DNA of 15,255 nucleotides from Gammaproteobacteria bacterium (GTDB taxonomy: Bacteria > Pseudomonadota > Gammaproteobacteria > Methylococcales > UBA2780), in NCBI GenBank assembly GCA_003646305.1, contig QNFJ01000026.1, positions 1 through 15,255 on the forward strand, given 5' to 3'. Shown one piece after another: positions 13,534 to 15,255 of the stretch. How positions within the stretch are numbered: the stretch's first letter is position 1; each line of letters begins with the position of its first letter. The translations under genes and the position numbers were made by a program. The notes beneath the pieces are model-generated. The model did no database searches. It worked only from the letters and a program-made list of their open reading frames with translations, and was not told the origin of the DNA.

Positions 13534-15255
13534 ATGGATCAACAAGAAAAACAGTCAAAAATCAAAGCGCTTATTGCCAAAGGTAAGGAGCAGGGGTATC
13601 TGACCTATGCGGAGATAAATGACCACTTGCCGGGCGATATTGTCGATGCAAGCCAGATCGAAGATATTATCGGGATGATCAATGATCTAGGCATCTCTGT
13701 TGATGAAACGGCACCAGATGTTGAAGATTCCCTGATGGCAAAAGGAGCGACCGTCAATACCGATGCCGATGCCGAAGCCGAAGTAACCGCTGCTGCGCTG
13801 GCTTCTGTCGATGCAGAGTTTGGCCGAACAACCGATCCTGTCAGGATGTACATGCGTGAAATGGGCTCAGTTGAGCTGCTAACGCGTGAAGGTGAACTGG
13901 AAATCGCTAAACGGATTGAGGATGGGCTTTACCAGGTTGCTTCTGCATGGACTCGCTCCCCCGAAGTGATTAGCTATTTTTATGCATCATTCGAACTGGT
14001 TGAGAACGAAGAGCTAAGGTTGACAGATCTAATGACTAAGTTCATTGATCCATTCGATGATTCCCCAATTGTTATTGGTGGCAGTGATGAGGAAGTGGAA
14101 GTCAAACCTCTGGACCTTGATGACGTTAGGCCAAAACTGAAGTCTTTGAAAGTACTTTCGACTTCGGTTGAAAAGGCATTCAAAAAACATGGATATGGTC
14201 ACGAGAAGAGCGAAAAGGCATCAGTTGAGCTTGCGAATTCTTTTCTCGAGTTTAAGTGCACGCCTCGATTTAATATACGCCTTGGACAGATTTTACGCGA
14301 TACGTTGCGTGAGATTCGTGAGCAGGAAAAGATCATTCTGGAAGCGTGTGTAAAAGAGGCAGGAATGCCGCGTAAAAAGTTTATTTCAACGTTTACAGAA
14401 AATGAAACGAATAAACAGTGGCTGCAAGAGCAAATCGAGTCAGGTGAAAAATATTCGGCAGACTTAGAAGCATACCAGCTGGATATCTTACGAGCTCAAG
14501 AGAAGTTGATCGCCATTGAGGCGAGGAATGGGCTAGTCATTCAGGAAATAAAAGATATTAATCGCCGCGTCTCTATTGGTGAAGCAAAAGCAAGAAGGGC
14601 TAAAAAAGAGATGGTGGAAGCCAACCTTCGGCTTGTTATCTCGATCGCCAAAAAATATACAAACAGAGGCCTGCAATTTCTGGATTTGATTCAGGAGGGA
14701 AATATCGGCCTGATGAAAGCGGTTGATAAGTTTGAATACCGTCGTGGCTACAAGTTCTCAACCTACGCAACATGGTGGATTCGCCAGGCAATCACCCGTT
14801 CAATCGCTGACCAGGCCAGAACCATTCGTATTCCTGTTCACATGATCGAGACGATTAATAAACTCAATCGTATATCACGTCAAATGCTTCAAGAAATGGG
14901 TCGCGAAGCGACACCCGAAGAGTTAGCTGAGCGAATGGAATTGCCAGAAGATAAAGTTCGTAAAGTACTGAAGATTGCCAAAGAGCCCATTTCAATGGAA
15001 ACCCCAATTGGAGATGATGAAGACTCACATTTGGGTGACTTTATTGAAGATCAGGGCGTTTTGTCTCCATCCGATTCGGCAACCGTGCAGGGGCTGAGAG
15101 AGTCAACCGAAGGCGTTTTGGCTGGGTTGACCGCAAGAGAAGCCAAAGTATTAAGAATGCGCTTTGGAATCGACATGAATACCGATCACACCCTTGAAGA
15201 GGTGGGTAAACAGTTTGACGTGACACGCGAAAGAATCAGGCAGATTGAGGCAAAA
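13534..15255 (+). CDS. rpoD: RNA polymerase primary sigma factor RpoD (3' partial)
   Basis: The housekeeping sigma factor that directs RNA polymerase to -35/-10 promoters. The window holds the first 574 residues without a stop. Region 1.1 starts MDQQEKQSKIKALIAKGKEQGYLTYAEIN; DPVRMYMREMG is region 1.2; the long non-conserved region lies between about 130 and 345. ANLRLVISIAKKYTNRGLQFLDLIQEGNIGLMKA is region 2.1-2.2, and YKFSTYATWWIRQAITR (T410 to Q418 and around) forms the -10 recognition part. Region 3 has RTIRIPVHMIETINK. The window ends inside region 4.2 in VTRERIRQIEAK, the -35 recognition helix. By comparison with E. coli, about 20 residues are missing at the C-terminus. The short acidic run DADAEAE (13758-13778) lies in the poorly conserved linker between regions 1.1 and 1.2. 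The ATG is preceded by a weak AGAGA. Confidence 0.98.
   Translation, partial: MDQQEKQSKIKALIAKGKEQGYLTYAEINDHLPGDIVDASQIEDIIGMINDLGISVDETAPDVEDSLMAKGATVNTDADAEAEVTAAALASVDAEFGRTTDPVRMYMREMGSVELLTREGELEIAKRIEDGLYQVASAWTRSPEVISYFYASFELVENEELRLTDLMTKFIDPFDDSPIVIGGSDEEVEVKPLDLDDVRPKLKSLKVLSTSVEKAFKKHGYGHEKSEKASVELANSFLEFKCTPRFNIRLGQILRDTLREIREQEKIILEACVKEAGMPRKKFISTFTENETNKQWLQEQIESGEKYSADLEAYQLDILRAQEKLIAIEARNGLVIQEIKDINRRVSIGEAKARRAKKEMVEANLRLVISIAKKYTNRGLQFLDLIQEGNIGLMKAVDKFEYRRGYKFSTYATWWIRQAITRSIADQARTIRIPVHMIETINKLNRISRQMLQEMGREATPEELAERMELPEDKVRKVLKIAKEPISMETPIGDDEDSHLGDFIEDQGVLSPSDSATVQGLRESTEGVLAGLTAREAKVLRMRFGIDMNTDHTLEEVGKQFDVTRERIRQIEAK

Noticed and set aside
13758..13781. Short tandem run of GCCGAT/GCCGAA triplet pairs in rpoD
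   Set aside because: Only about four units, in frame, encoding an acidic stretch in the variable linker; too short to be called a repeat element and no effect on the frame.
13605..13853. Antisense open frame with a Ser/Ala-rich repeat-like product
   Set aside because: It mirrors the GCCGAT/GCCGAA codon run of the rpoD linker on the other strand; no independent start signal or motif.
1..15255. Mobile elements, CRISPR arrays, tRNA or rRNA genes, toxin-antitoxin or defence genes
   Set aside because: Looked for in gaps and frames; every long frame is accounted for by core genes, and no spaced repeats, cloverleaf sequences or terminal inverted repeats were found.

Overview
The window reads as ordinary chromosomal core DNA of a gammaproteobacterium. 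The evidence is the block rpsU-yqeY-dnaG-rpoD, the order glyQ-glyS-gmhB-acyltransferase, and a glutamine synthetase of the adenylylated GSI-beta type behind a sigma-54/NtrC-type control region. A TusA-type sulfur carrier next to a PP-loop ATPase fits a lineage with an elaborate sulfur economy, but I cannot name the genus. I see no transposase, integrase, phage gene, CRISPR array, tRNA or rRNA. No stretch longer than about 200 bases lacks a gene; the longest gaps are 10715-10906, 8483-8663, 5927-6067 and 13394-13533.

Layout. (1) 3-1634, plus strand: C-terminal part of a PAS-GGDEF-EAL cyclic-di-GMP protein whose start lies outside the window. (2) 1656-5926, minus strand: a tightly packed operon, in transcription order glyQ, glyS, gmhB and a PlsC-family acyltransferase, with overlaps of 1, 4 and 14 bases. 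It converges on gene 1. (3) 6068-8482, plus strand, divergent from glyQ: an operon of a PP-loop (MnmA/ThiI/TtuA-like) ATPase with a C-terminal NFACT-R-like domain, a TusA-family sulfur carrier and a cation diffusion facilitator, again with overlapping ends. (4) 8481-10123: two NtrC-like sites, a -24/-12 promoter, glnA and a strong terminator. (5) 10190-10711: a small exported DUF4124 protein with a hairpin after it. (6) 10803-15255: sigma-70 promoter, rpsU, yqeY, dnaG, then a separate candidate -10 box and rpoD, which runs off the right edge about 20 codons before its expected end.

How the parts work together. Regions 2 and 6 serve translation, replication and transcription, with heptose and phospholipid synthesis attached to the glycyl-tRNA synthetase operon. 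Region 4 is a self-contained nitrogen-control unit. Region 3 is the least understood: an ATP-using enzyme with a CxxC...C cysteine set typical of Fe-S-dependent tRNA thiolases, co-translated with a candidate sulfur donor and a metal exporter. It is the best candidate here for undescribed biology, although its individual families are known.
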